Source: an uncultured Clostridium sp. (lineage in GTDB: Bacteria > Bacillota > Clostridia > Lachnospirales > Lachnospiraceae). From it: a DNA stretch of 64,000 nt. Numbering within the stretch: the first letter of the stretch is position 1; each line of letters opens with the position of its first letter. The DNA lies in NCBI RefSeq assembly GCF_900547735.1, contig NZ_URHZ01000020.1, forward strand, positions 1 to 64,000, written 5' to 3'. The position numbers and the translations under genes are program-made. The notes under the pieces were generated by a model. It searched no databases. It was given only the letters and a program-made list of their open reading frames with translations, and was not told where the DNA came from. This document shows positions 51,591-60,222 of this stretch, one piece after another.

Positions 51591-52766
51591 ATGGCATTAA
51601 AACAGTATGTAACAGACGAAAAAGATTACCTTGTCAGCCTGAGAAGATATTTTCATGCTCACCCTGAAGTAAGTCTGAAGGAATATAATACATGCAGGAA
51701 AATAGAGGAGGAGCTGGATAAAATCGGCCTTCCCCACGAGAGAATCGGTGAAACGGGCGTTTATGCCTGGATCGACGGAGAAAAAGGCGAAGGGAAAACC
51801 ATTGCTCTCCGGGCCGACATGGACGCACTGGCCATGGACGATTTAAAAACGGCAGAGTATCACTCACAGAATGAGGGATTCTGCCATGCCTGCGGCCACG
51901 ACGGCCATACGGCCACACTTCTGACCGCGGCGAAGATTCTAAATGCCAAAAAGGGAGAGTTCGGCGGCCATATCCGTCTTTTCTTCCAGCAGGCGGAGGA
52001 GATTGGACAGGGAGCCAGACAGTTTGTCGGAGCCGGACTTCTTAACGGTGTGGACCGGGTGTTTGGAACGCATGTGACGAGCGCCCTGGAGACGGGAAAG
52101 ATTTCACTGACAAAGGGACCGCAGAATGCGAGCTGCGATTACTTTAAAATTACCATAACCGGCAGAGGCGCCCATGTTTCGAAACCGCACCTAGGAATCG
52201 ACGCCGCCTACATCGCATCCCAGATCGTTGTGGGACTTCAGAGCATCGTAGCCAGAAACACGGATCCGCTTGAAACCGTAGTAGTCGGCGTCGGCGTAAT
52301 CCGGGCGGGAACCCAGTACAATATCGTGGCGGAGCATGCCGAGATAGAGGGAACCACCAGAAGCTTCAGCCCCGAAGTCAGGAAATTCACGAATGACAAG
52401 GTGGTGCAGATTGCCAGACAGACGGCAGAGCTGTATGGAGCGGAGGCGGAAGTGGAAATCCGTGATTACGCGGCTCCCCTTGTAAACGACGCCCAGGTGG
52501 TGGAGGAAGTAACCGCCGTCACAGAAAAGATCCTTCCGGCGGACGGAATCATCAGCAACTATGAAAAGGCGCTGGGGGCCGACGATTTTGCCGATTATCT
52601 GGCGGTTGCGAAGGGAATGTACGCCTTTGTGGGAACCCATAACCCGAAGGAGCCGAATACGGGAGTGGCACATCATCACGGACTTTTTGATCTCGATGAA
52701 AACGGACTGCTGATCGCATGTAATGTGTATGTGGATTATGCGCTCTGGGTGCTCCAGGAGATGTAG
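51591..52766 (+). CDS. M20 family amidohydrolase in the met operon
   Basis: About 391 residues, M20D type (N-acyl amino acid, hippurate or aminoacylase-like). Metal motifs: HAHPEVSLKEYNT, RADMDALAMDD, GFCHACGHDGHTA and FFQQAEEIGQGA; a typical dimerisation lid follows (GRGAHVSKPHLGIDA). It probably removes an acyl group from an amino acid. Position 45 bp after metQ under a Met T-box suggests the released amino acid may be methionine; that is inference. ATG 51591 follows GGAGGG. Confidence 0.87.
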   Translation: MALKQYVTDEKDYLVSLRRYFHAHPEVSLKEYNTCRKIEEELDKIGLPHERIGETGVYAWIDGEKGEGKTIALRADMDALAMDDLKTAEYHSQNEGFCHACGHDGHTATLLTAAKILNAKKGEFGGHIRLFFQQAEEIGQGARQFVGAGLLNGVDRVFGTHVTSALETGKISLTKGPQNASCDYFKITITGRGAHVSKPHLGIDAAYIASQIVVGLQSIVARNTDPLETVVVGVGVIRAGTQYNIVAEHAEIEGTTRSFSPEVRKFTNDKVVQIARQTAELYGAEAEVEIRDYAAPLVNDAQVVEEVTAVTEKILPADGIISNYEKALGADDFADYLAVAKGMYAFVGTHNPKEPNTGVAHHHGLFDLDENGLLIACNVYVDYALWVLQEM

Positions 52767-52812
52767 CGGACAGAAAAGAAATCGATGTCCAGGTAAATAA
52801 ATAACACGGCGG

Positions 52813-52866
52813 GGCCGTCAGGTACAGTGTGGAAAGAGAACGACACTGTACCTGGCGGCCTTTTTT
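52813..52866 (+). terminator. Terminator of the met operon
   Basis: An 18-bp stem (52813-52830 with 52843-52860, built on GGCCGTCAGGTACAGTGT) is followed by six T. Confidence 0.92.
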
Positions 52867-52971
52867 GAACCGCAGCGGAGGAACACTGGATAAGCGGCTT
52901 CTTTTACGGCCGGTAGCCAAAAAAGAATTCCAATGTTACAATAGAAACAGCGGACAAGGGGGGATAATACG

Positions 52972-55317
52972 ATGGCAGAAGACATTCTGTATGGCTTATT
53001 TGAAGACTATATAAAAGGCACGCCGGTATATGTACCGGTCCTGCTGGGAGTGGTTCTGATTGCGCTTGGAAGGTGGATTCTTAAAAAGGAGCATCACTTA
53101 CCCCGTTATATGGTGCTCGTCACGGTATTGGAATTTATTTTAGCGGAAGCCGCAGGCGTGGTTTGCGCGGTTTTACCGGGCGGTAGCGTCAAAAAGGGAA
53201 TTATCTTTGGGCTTTGCCTTTCAGCCATGATTTTGCTGCTCTTTTATGGTGTGGCGAATTACCTGTGGATTGAGATGCAGTTGTACCTGGTCAGGCATTT
53301 TACCGATACACTGCGTATAAACTGTGACAACATTAAGGCATGGAAAATTGTGGCTGCGTTGAGTGAGAGGAAGATGACGGTAAGGCAGAATGCAAGGTGT
53401 AAAAAACATAAGGTGTTTCTGCTGATTACACTGGGAAATTTAAGCGCGGCGGAGCCTCTGATTGAATCCATGAAAGAGGACGGAGCAAGGTATCATTTTT
53501 TAATGAATCTGCTCCGGCTTCGGCAGGGGAAGACAGAACAGGCGTCTGTCCATGCCAGAAGGGCGGAGGAGGCGTGTACGGCCGATACGGATCCGCTAAT
53601 TCATGTGCAGATCCTTCATAACAGGGCCGTAAGCCTGATTGGACAGGGACATTACCGCGATGCAGACAAGGCCTTTAAGAGTACGCTGCAGTTTGTAAAA
53701 GAACGGAAAATCAGGGATAAAAGGCTGCTGCTGACAATTTACCAGAACTATGCTTTTAACCGGATTCGGATCGAGGGACGTGATGCGGACTGGAAGGTTA
53801 TTATAGACGAACTGCAGGCGCATCTGGACATGGATCATACGATTGAATACCTGGCGCTGTCAAACGTCAGGTTAGAGCTGATGCGGGAAGCAGAGGAGCC
53901 GGCCGGGCATTTAAATCAAATGGTCAACTGCGGCTTTGACAGAATCCTGCGGGACAAAAAGCTGCCGGAAAGAAATAAGCTTGTCCTGGCTGCCAGTACG
54001 GCGCGGATCGTCTGGGCTTCGGGGCTGGATCCCCGCCCCTGTATCGACTATCTGTCAGCCGCGAAAGAGAAACTTCTGGAGCTTCCGATGCCCGTCAGAT
54101 ATGAGAGCATGAAGCAGATTAACATTCTGTTTGAAGGACTTTGCGGCTGCCGATCAAAAGAGGAGGCTGCACTCAGGGAATATGTGTTCTGGTATAGAAA
54201 GAATCAGGCGATCCCGGATTTGGAAGAGTATCTGGGCTCTTCTAAGCTGCCGCAGGTTTCTGTCGATTCCCGGATTTATCTTCTGACGGAACTGGCAGGA
54301 CTGCAAAAAGAACATCCGCAGCAGTATGAGCTGAAGCATTTTATGGACCTGATGCGGGATGCCGCAGCTTTGTGCGATGAAAATTCCCTTTTGCCGGAAG
54401 GGCTTCACTGCAGGCTCAGCATCATGGATGAGCTTTGCGGTGAGCAGAACCTGGACCGGAATTTTAAGGCGGCCCACGCGGACATCATGCGGGAACAGCT
54501 TAGCTGGGTGGAGCCGCGGCTGGATGAACTGATGGAAAATCCTCAGATTGCGGAGCTTTATCTCATGCTGGGTTTTTACTGCTTTCATCTGGACGATTAC
54601 GACAGATGCGTCCTGTATTATGAACGGGTCAGGAAATGTATGGACAGCATCTCACTGGAACACTTTGCACCATGGCTGCACCGGTATTACATGGTGGTGT
54701 GTTTCATAGCCCGAAGCCGGTATTTTTGCAGGGCGGTCGAGAGGATTCAAAGCAGTAAGGAGATACAAACATATGAAGCCCCGCTTCGTCTGTGGTTTGA
54801 GCGGGCGTTTATGGAAGACGGGCTGATGATGTCGGCATTGCTCGGCCGGTTTATGGGGGCCGGGAAGACAATTCCGATAAAAGTGAAGACATGGGAGGAA
54901 CCGGCAGCAGGAATGGAACATTCAGGAACCGTGCTGCGCCGCCATTTCTGGCTGGTTGTTCATCCGGTCGGTCTGGAAATGGATTTCACTTATCAGCAGT
55001 TTGCACTGGAAGAAAATCCCTCCCACTGTTATTTTGCACTGGAACGCCATCCAATGCAGACTATGGAGTCGAATGTGATAAAACGGAGCGCCGCACAGAC
55101 GGGCCGTCCGCCGTCCGAGGTTCTTTTGCTGGCGTTTGCACCGGACAGTCTGCCGGAACAGGAAAAACCATTTTTTGATTCGGTTTACAATGTGATTGTA
55201 TCCCATGTGGAGGAGCCGTGCCCCAAAATACAGGAACTGGAACGGCTGTTTTCCCGTGTCATTCTTCCACGGCCGATTCCGTATTCGGAGAATGGATATG
55301 GACAGGAGGCATTTTAG
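52972..55317 (+). CDS. Unrecognised membrane-anchored helical-repeat protein
   Basis: 781 residues that I cannot assign. The first 110 residues hold about three hydrophobic helices (VPVLLGVVLIALGRWIL; MVLVTVLEFILAEAAGVVCAVL; IIFGLCLSAMILLLFYGVANYLWI). The remaining 670 residues are soluble and almost wholly helical, with TPR-like pieces such as HNRAVSLIGQGHYRDADKAFKSTLQF and LYLMLGFYCFHLDDYDRCVLYYERVR. The last 130 residues read more like alpha/beta. Cytoplasmic scaffolding at the membrane is a fair guess. A weak TACAAT -10 lies at 52937-52942 and a G-rich ribosome binding site precedes the ATG. It follows the met terminator, so it is transcribed separately. Confidence 0.8.
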   Translation: MAEDILYGLFEDYIKGTPVYVPVLLGVVLIALGRWILKKEHHLPRYMVLVTVLEFILAEAAGVVCAVLPGGSVKKGIIFGLCLSAMILLLFYGVANYLWIEMQLYLVRHFTDTLRINCDNIKAWKIVAALSERKMTVRQNARCKKHKVFLLITLGNLSAAEPLIESMKEDGARYHFLMNLLRLRQGKTEQASVHARRAEEACTADTDPLIHVQILHNRAVSLIGQGHYRDADKAFKSTLQFVKERKIRDKRLLLTIYQNYAFNRIRIEGRDADWKVIIDELQAHLDMDHTIEYLALSNVRLELMREAEEPAGHLNQMVNCGFDRILRDKKLPERNKLVLAASTARIVWASGLDPRPCIDYLSAAKEKLLELPMPVRYESMKQINILFEGLCGCRSKEEAALREYVFWYRKNQAIPDLEEYLGSSKLPQVSVDSRIYLLTELAGLQKEHPQQYELKHFMDLMRDAAALCDENSLLPEGLHCRLSIMDELCGEQNLDRNFKAAHADIMREQLSWVEPRLDELMENPQIAELYLMLGFYCFHLDDYDRCVLYYERVRKCMDSISLEHFAPWLHRYYMVVCFIARSRYFCRAVERIQSSKEIQTYEAPLRLWFERAFMEDGLMMSALLGRFMGAGKTIPIKVKTWEEPAAGMEHSGTVLRRHFWLVVHPVGLEMDFTYQQFALEENPSHCYFALERHPMQTMESNVIKRSAAQTGRPPSEVLLLAFAPDSLPEQEKPFFDSVYNVIVSHVEEPCPKIQELERLFSRVILPRPIPYSENGYGQEAF

Positions 55318-55419
55318 ACGGTAATTCCGGCTTTCCCGGGACGGTGCGCCGAAAAAGGGGGATTTTCCCGTTATCCACTTATTGTTAATACTTTCCAAGT
55401 CTGTTTTTAAAGAAACCAA

Positions 55420-55448
55420 TTGCACTTCCAAACAAAATAAAGTATAAT
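55420..55448 (+). promoter_or_regulatory. Promoter of the riboswitch transcript
   Basis: TTGCAC (55420-55425), 17 bp, TATAAT (55443-55448). The start near 55455 coincides with the first base pairs of the riboswitch. Confidence 0.75.
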
Positions 55449-55456
55449 GACTACGA

Positions 55457-55540
55457 GCAAATATTATATATGGCAAACCCGTCGAAAGGCGGCGGCGCAA
55501 AGCTAAAGGGTCTAAGTAGAAGTATATGACAGCCAGTTGC
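55457..55540 (+). promoter_or_regulatory. c-di-GMP-I (GEMM-I) riboswitch
   Basis: GCAA (55457-55460) and TTGC (55537-55540) close the element. Inside are the invariant GGCAAACC, a GTCGAAAGGC stem with GAAA tetraloop, GGCGCAAAGCTA, GGGTCTAAG (the tetraloop receptor side) and ATGACAGCCAGTTGC. This series of conserved words matches clostridial GEMM-I elements. It binds cyclic di-GMP; whether binding turns the gene on or off depends on coupling to the terminator at 55562-55594. Confidence 0.92.
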
Positions 55541-55561
55541 AATCATTTTGAATGCGTGTCG

Positions 55562-55594
55562 AGCAGATACCCCTGTTTTTGGTGTCTGCTTTTT
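55562..55594 (+). terminator. Riboswitch expression-platform terminator
   Basis: AGCAGATACC (55562-55571) pairs with GGTGTCTGCT (55581-55590) with one G-U pair, followed by TTTTT. It sits 21 nt after the aptamer. Confidence 0.88.
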
Positions 55595-55645
55595 CAGTGT
55601 TGCGTTCATTGACCGCGGTAATCGGTGCCTACGGCATCCGGGTTA

Positions 55646-55696
55646 CCGTTGATTGTCGATGAAAAATCTGCAAAACGCGCTTTTTCGTTGTTAGAC
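55646..55696 (-). repeat. Coding-like dispersed fragment, copy 2
   Basis: Minus-strand sequence resembling 8277-8326. It reads NNEKARFADFSSTING within a 62-codon frame that has no ribosome binding site and lies in the riboswitch leader. Probably a remnant or mobile tail. Confidence 0.4.
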
Positions 55697-55796
55697 TGCT
55701 GATATACCTTCACGAGGATGTTTGGGACAGGTGCAAGCTCCGGGGTGATATTATTGTTCGCATATGGCAGCGGAAGGGGAGAAGTATAGAACAAGT

Positions 55797-56744
55797 ATGG
55801 AAACCATTGAGAGAATCGAAGAATTAAAGCTTGAAATTGAGAAACAGGAAAAGTTCATAGAGAGCGAAAATGAAAAGACTGAGAAAGTAAAAACGTGCTG
55901 TGACAGGGTTGCCAGATTACTCTGTACATGGAGCACAAGGATTGCAGCGGAAATTACGCAGCAGAATTTTGAACAGATGATAGAGCTCCAGCCGGATGAG
56001 ATCGAGGAACAGAAAATCGAAGAGCTGGAGAAAGAGGTTCTGGAACTTTTACAGAAACAGTCGGAAAAGATGGAAACACTGGTCTTTAACAAAGAAATAT
56101 GGCCGCATATTGACTGCAGAATGCGTGTGAATCTGGATGAGAGACTTCGCGACGCTCAGTTTGAGCTGAAAGGAATTGAGAACAAGATGCTGGACGGCAC
56201 CAGGGCACAGCTCCGCAAACGGGCCCTGCAGATGGAGGAGGCCAAGAACCTCTGCAACCGCATGGAACAGGCGGTGCTGTCTGTGGAGTCATGGGAAAAG
56301 CTGTTTCTGATGTTTATGGAGGACATGGAGATAAGACGCCAGTCGGGAATGGACGACACATTTTATCTGATGGAACGCGAGGATATCCGCAGAAAACTTC
56401 AGACCTGCTTTGAGTTTTCGGATGTAATCTGCCAGTCATTGGGAGAAATGCTGTGTTCATCTATCAGGGATTCGGTGAGCTGCCTGGGGAACTGCCTGAT
56501 CGGGCACGGATTCCATTTTTCCAGGGATCTCTGGAACAGAACAAAGACAACGGCCGTCTACACGGGCGAGATCCATTTATCGGATGAAATAACCGAAGAG
56601 ATATCCAGATATGCGGCGGGAATTATGTTCATAGAAAAACATCTGCACAACATAGAGATGGCGGATGAAAAAATCAAAAAATTCCGGGCGGAGCTGGGAC
56701 GTCTGACCGACCAGGTAAAGGGAACGGGGAAACTGGTAGTTTGA
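55797..56744 (+). CDS. Unrecognised coiled-coil protein under c-di-GMP riboswitch control
   Basis: About 315 residues, highly charged and helical, with no signal peptide or membrane helix. Long heptad-like stretches occur at the start (RIEELKLEIEKQEKFIESENEKTEKV) and near residues 60-150 (EEQKIEELEKEVLELLQKQSEKMETL). The C-terminal half has a mixed region (IGHGFHFSRDLWNRTKTTAVYTGEIHL) and another helical end. No known domain is recognised. It is the only gene downstream of the riboswitch before a terminator, so its expression should follow c-di-GMP. ATG 55797, 12 nt after AAGGGGAGAAG, is preferred; ATG 55764 adds 11 residues but lacks a site. Confidence 0.75.
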   Translation: METIERIEELKLEIEKQEKFIESENEKTEKVKTCCDRVARLLCTWSTRIAAEITQQNFEQMIELQPDEIEEQKIEELEKEVLELLQKQSEKMETLVFNKEIWPHIDCRMRVNLDERLRDAQFELKGIENKMLDGTRAQLRKRALQMEEAKNLCNRMEQAVLSVESWEKLFLMFMEDMEIRRQSGMDDTFYLMEREDIRRKLQTCFEFSDVICQSLGEMLCSSIRDSVSCLGNCLIGHGFHFSRDLWNRTKTTAVYTGEIHLSDEITEEISRYAAGIMFIEKHLHNIEMADEKIKKFRAELGRLTDQVKGTGKLVV

Positions 56745-56778
56745 GGGAAAAGGCGCCTGAGTGACGGCGGAAACATTT

Positions 56779-56840
56779 GTATAAAAAAAGAAGAGGACTG
56801 ACAGTGATGGTTATCATGTCGTGCCTCTTCTTTTTTATAC
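56779..56840. terminator. Long symmetrical terminator hairpin
   Basis: GTATAAAAAAAGAAGAGG (56779-56796) pairs with CCTCTTCTTTTTTATAC (56824-56840), with inner complementary words GACA/TGTC and TGAT/ATCA. It is almost fully palindromic and works in both directions. Confidence 0.85.
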
Positions 56841-56849
56841 TCCGGACCT

Positions 56850-56940
56850 TAGAGCGTGTCTTAAAAATCATTCCCGCCATCTGCACGCCCCACAAAGTGA
56901 AACGCATAGCTGGCAGAAAGCATTTTTCAGACACGCTCTA
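56850..56940. mobile_element. MITE-like 91-bp inverted-repeat element
   Basis: TAGAGCGTGTCTTAAAAAT at the left end and ATTTTTCAGACACGCTCTA at the right end are inverted copies with one mismatch over about 19 bp. The 50-bp middle has no open frame. The right end supplies the TAG stop codon of the PfkB gene, so insertion may have redefined that gene's 3' end. Confidence 0.65.
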
Positions 56941-57909
56941 GAACAGACGGTCAAATTCTTCTTTTGTCAGTGAAGCTCCTTTTACCCCCACAACGGCCGA
57001 GGCGGCGGTGTTGGCAATGCATACTGCATCCTTAAGGCTTTTCCCCATGCTCAGGGAGGCCATGACCGCGCCGATATGGGAATCTCCGGCTCCTATGGTA
57101 TCAACGACCTGAGAGGGAACCCCATCCACATAATAGGCAGCTCCTGAGCGTTCCCTGCAATAAGTCCCCTTTTCTCCCAGCGTGATGATAACGGTGTTGG
57201 AGGTGAGAGAGAAAAGCTTTTCTGCCGCGTCTTCTATAGAGAGGCACCCGCTCAGGCTTTTGGCTTCGGGCTCATTGATATGGAGTACGGGATGGAGCGC
57301 ATAAAGACGTGCCGTTTTCTCGGAACCGATCCGGATTCCCCTTGGCCCCGGGGCATAGAAGAGCTCCCTCTCGGGATGGCTTTCCAGATATTCGATCAGT
57401 TCCATTCCGGTCGGCTCCTCAATCTCCAGGCCGCAGACGTAAACCATGTCATAGGCGGTATGGCTGAATGGTTCCATCCATTCCCCACGAAAGGTGTACT
57501 CCGCACCGTGATACGACATAAAGGTCCTCTCGCCGCCCGCTTCCACCAGGCAGTAGCAGCAGCCGTTTTCCCGGTCGGGGACATGGACGGCAACGGGAAA
57601 GCCGTTCTTTTCCAGTTCCCTGGCCACATAGTCTCCGTAAAAGCCGGTGCCGACGGGTGAAATCAGGGTCAGAGGCGCATTAAAGAGTTTGATCATCGAC
57701 GCCACATTATAAGCGCAGCCGCCCAAGGCCAGGGACTGGCTGCTGGGGTGGATATCTTCCTCTGTCTTTGGAAGGTGATCGATGTTTATAATAATGTCGA
57801 CACAGGTTGAACCGATAACCATAATGTTCTTCGGTCGAATATCTGTGTGACGGACGGTGCTGCCGGTTGGAATATCTTTGCTGTTAATGGATGCTTCGTC
57901 GTGAGCCAA
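56938..57909 (-). CDS. PfkB family carbohydrate/nucleoside kinase
   Basis: 323-residue ribokinase-fold kinase. MVIGSTCVDIIINIDHLPKTEEDIHPSSQSLALGGCAYNVASMI is the substrate-side motif (GG then N). DTIGAGDSHIGAVMASL near residue 255 is the PfkB signature with its catalytic Asp. The substrate may be a sugar or nucleoside and cannot be fixed. The start is a TTG (57907-57909), 8 nt after GGAGG. The stop codon lies in the MITE-like element, and the last residues (KEEFDRLF) look only slightly trimmed. Confidence 0.87.
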   Translation of the reverse strand: MAHDEASINSKDIPTGSTVRHTDIRPKNIMVIGSTCVDIIINIDHLPKTEEDIHPSSQSLALGGCAYNVASMIKLFNAPLTLISPVGTGFYGDYVARELEKNGFPVAVHVPDRENGCCYCLVEAGGERTFMSYHGAEYTFRGEWMEPFSHTAYDMVYVCGLEIEEPTGMELIEYLESHPERELFYAPGPRGIRIGSEKTARLYALHPVLHINEPEAKSLSGCLSIEDAAEKLFSLTSNTVIITLGEKGTYCRERSGAAYYVDGVPSQVVDTIGAGDSHIGAVMASLSMGKSLKDAVCIANTAASAVVGVKGASLTKEEFDRLF

Positions 57910-58113
57910 TTGAAAAACCTCCGTTCTTATATTGTTTCTATTTTAACAGTATAGCATAATAATTCAGGAAAACCGACAATTTTTTTACCATTTCCACTAA
58001 AATGTGATAGACTTATAAAAGAAAAACAGAGGCGGAATACGGCGGCGGAGGAGACAAAACCGCGGGGATCTTTGTATTAAGAAAAAACGCTTTATATAAT
58101 CTGGAGGCATAAA

Positions 58114-59562
58114 ATGGATAAGACACTGCAATGCGAAGCACAATATAAAAGGAACGGAAACGAGGACGGTAATATCGGAAACTGCGGAGCCGGAGAGGAT
58201 CCGTACGCCAGGATTACAGAAATTGGGGATAACATACAGGAAAAACTGATAAGGATCCGGCGGGATCTCCACAAACATCCCGAAACCGCATGGCTTGAGA
58301 TGAGGACATCGGCGGTAATCGCCGAAAAGCTGACACGGCTGGGCTATGAGGTCCTGACCGGGAAAGACGTGTGCAGGGAAGGGAGCAGGCTGGCTGTTCC
58401 GGACCGGGAGACGCTGGAGGAGCATTACAGAAGGGTAAAGGCCGAAGCGACCATCGAAAGAAAGAGAAACGAGGATGAGGGGCTGGAGATACCCGGATAT
58501 CCGGAATACCTTACAAGCGAGATGGAGAAGGGATACACCGGAGTGGTCGGCATCCTGCGGTGCGGTGACGGGCCTGTCGTGGCGCTCCGGTTCGATATTG
58601 ATGCGCTTCCGATGGAGGAGGATGCCTCGGAGGCACACCGGCCGCACAGGGAAGGTTTTGCCTCCGTCAACCGCAAAATGATGCACGCCTGCGGCCATGA
58701 CTGCCATGCAGCCATCGGGCTTGGCACCGCGGAAATCCTGGCCTCGATGCGTGAACAGCTTCATGGAACCGTAAAACTTCTGTTTCAGCCGGGAGAAGAA
58801 GGAGTGAGGGGAGCAAACGCCATGGTGGCGGCAGGCCATCTGGACGGGGTGGATTATTTTGCCGGAACCCATGTGGCTCCCGATCATACCGGGGATGACG
58901 GAGATGTGACGCCCGGAACCTACGGTTCCCTTGCCACATGCAAGTACGATGTCTATTTTAGGGGAGAGCCGGCCCATGCCGGAGGATTTCCTGAGAAGGG
59001 GAAGAATGCCGTTCTGGCCGCGGCCCACGCAGTGGTCGCCCTCTCCGGGATTGCACGCCACAGCGGAGGAATAACGAGGGTCAATGTCGGTACGATTCAG
59101 GGCGGCACAAGCAGCAATGTGGTGGCGGACGAAGCCATGATTTCCATGGAAATCCGCGGTGAGACGACGGAGATTAACAGTTACATGGATCAGAGAGCCG
59201 GGGAAATCTGCCGGGCGGCGGCAATGATGGAGGGCTGTACCTGTGAGATGATACTGATGGGCCATGCCCCTTCCCAGGTGAGCGATATTCCGTTCGTTGA
59301 GAGGATTGCCGGCGTGGTGAGGGAGCATCTGCCTCAGTATACCGTCAGCAGCACCACGAATGCCAAGAACTGGGGAAGTGAAGATATCGGCTTTATGATG
59401 AACCGTGTCCAGGAACAGGGAGGGCAGGCCGTTTACATGAGGACGACCACGGCGATGGCATCACCGCAGCATACGGCTCTGTTTGATGTGGACGAGTCGG
59501 TCCTGAAAAAGGGGGCGGTGGTCTTTGCGTCCATTGTCTACGATTTGATGGGAGAAAATTAA
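58114..59562 (+). CDS. M20 family amidohydrolase, AbgA-like
   Basis: 482 residues, longer than the other M20 enzyme because of an insertion near residues 85-145. Metal motifs: RRDLHKHPETAWLEMRTS, RFDIDALPMEED, MMHACGHDCHAAIGLG, FQPGEEGVRGANAM, and GEPAHAGGFPEKGKNA of the lid. Length and insertion match p-aminobenzoyl-glutamate hydrolase subunit A (AbgA), which cleaves folate breakdown products. Its usual partner AbgB is not adjacent, so another N-acyl or peptide substrate is possible. A 443-residue antisense frame is a shadow. Confidence 0.85.
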   Translation: MDKTLQCEAQYKRNGNEDGNIGNCGAGEDPYARITEIGDNIQEKLIRIRRDLHKHPETAWLEMRTSAVIAEKLTRLGYEVLTGKDVCREGSRLAVPDRETLEEHYRRVKAEATIERKRNEDEGLEIPGYPEYLTSEMEKGYTGVVGILRCGDGPVVALRFDIDALPMEEDASEAHRPHREGFASVNRKMMHACGHDCHAAIGLGTAEILASMREQLHGTVKLLFQPGEEGVRGANAMVAAGHLDGVDYFAGTHVAPDHTGDDGDVTPGTYGSLATCKYDVYFRGEPAHAGGFPEKGKNAVLAAAHAVVALSGIARHSGGITRVNVGTIQGGTSSNVVADEAMISMEIRGETTEINSYMDQRAGEICRAAAMMEGCTCEMILMGHAPSQVSDIPFVERIAGVVREHLPQYTVSSTTNAKNWGSEDIGFMMNRVQEQGGQAVYMRTTTAMASPQHTALFDVDESVLKKGAVVFASIVYDLMGEN

Positions 59563-59635
59563 CCGGGTATCTTTTGCAAAATAAAAGCCCGACAGAATAA
59601 TCGGTAAAATAATAAGAAGAAAGGAAATAACAGAT

Positions 59636-60088
59636 ATGCTGGAAACAGGAACAAAAGCACCGGAATTTAAACTTTTAAACCAGGAGGGAAAGGAAGTTTC
59701 CCTGGCCGATTATAAGGGAAAGAAGGTAATACTCTATTTTTACAGTAAAGATAACACGGCCGGCTGTACAAAGCAGGCATGCTCCTTTGCCGAACTCTAT
59801 CCTGATTTCAGGGAGAAGAATGCCGAGGTGATCGGGATCAGCAAAGACACGGTGGAATCACACCGGAAGTTTGCAGAAAAGTACGGACTGCCGTTTACAA
59901 TTCTTGCCGATCCGGATCGGATTGCCATTGAGGCTTATGATGTGTGGAAGGAAAAGAATATGTACGGCAAAAAGGTGATGGGCGTGGTCAGAACCACGTA
60001 TCTGATTGATGAGAACGGAATGATTGAAAAAGCATTTACAAAGGTGAAAGCGGCGGATAACGCGAATCAGATGGCCCAGGAGGTTTAA
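59636..60088 (+). CDS. bcp: Thioredoxin-dependent peroxiredoxin (Bcp/PrxQ type)
   Basis: 150 residues. The peroxidatic cysteine is Cys44 in DNTAGCTKQACSF, with Cys49 five residues later as the resolving residue, the classic Bcp arrangement. GTKAPEFKLLNQEGKEVSLADYKGKKVILYFYSKD opens the thioredoxin fold, and GISKDTVESHRKFAEKYGLPFTILADPD follows. Reduces hydroperoxides in the cytoplasm; complements the rubrerythrin in oxidative defence. AAGAAAGGAAATAACAG precedes the ATG. Confidence 0.94.
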   Translation: MLETGTKAPEFKLLNQEGKEVSLADYKGKKVILYFYSKDNTAGCTKQACSFAELYPDFREKNAEVIGISKDTVESHRKFAEKYGLPFTILADPDRIAIEAYDVWKEKNMYGKKVMGVVRTTYLIDENGMIEKAFTKVKAADNANQMAQEV

Positions 60089-60128
60089 TGCCTCCGCCCG
60101 CGCAATATAAAAAATATGTAAAAACCAC

Positions 60129-60157
60129 TTGCAATACTCCTGAAGCAGCAGTAGAAT
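60129..60157 (+). promoter_or_regulatory. Promoter of the second MATE gene
   Basis: TTGCAA (60129-60134), 17 bp, TAGAAT (60152-60157). Confidence 0.6.
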
Positions 60158-60222
60158 ATGAGATTGGCTGGGAAAACCGGCCCTGAATTTTATGATGCGA
60201 TCACAGGAAAGGAAAGCAGATT

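Larger units (their letters stand above)
55318..55796. other. Intergenic region with c-di-GMP riboswitch
   Basis: No gene is supported. It contains a promoter (55420-55448), a c-di-GMP-I riboswitch (55457-55540), a terminator (55562-55594), a coding-like fragment on the minus strand (55646-55696), and the start region of the coiled-coil gene. Confidence 0.6.

Noticed and set aside
55606..55794. 62-codon minus-strand frame in the riboswitch leader region
   Set aside because: No ribosome binding site or promoter is seen, and it overlaps the start of the coiled-coil gene. The protein-like part is listed as a repeat fragment instead.
57997..59328. 443-codon open frame antisense to the AbgA-like gene
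   Set aside because: The sense frame has all M20 metal motifs; the antisense product resembles nothing and is a GC-driven shadow.
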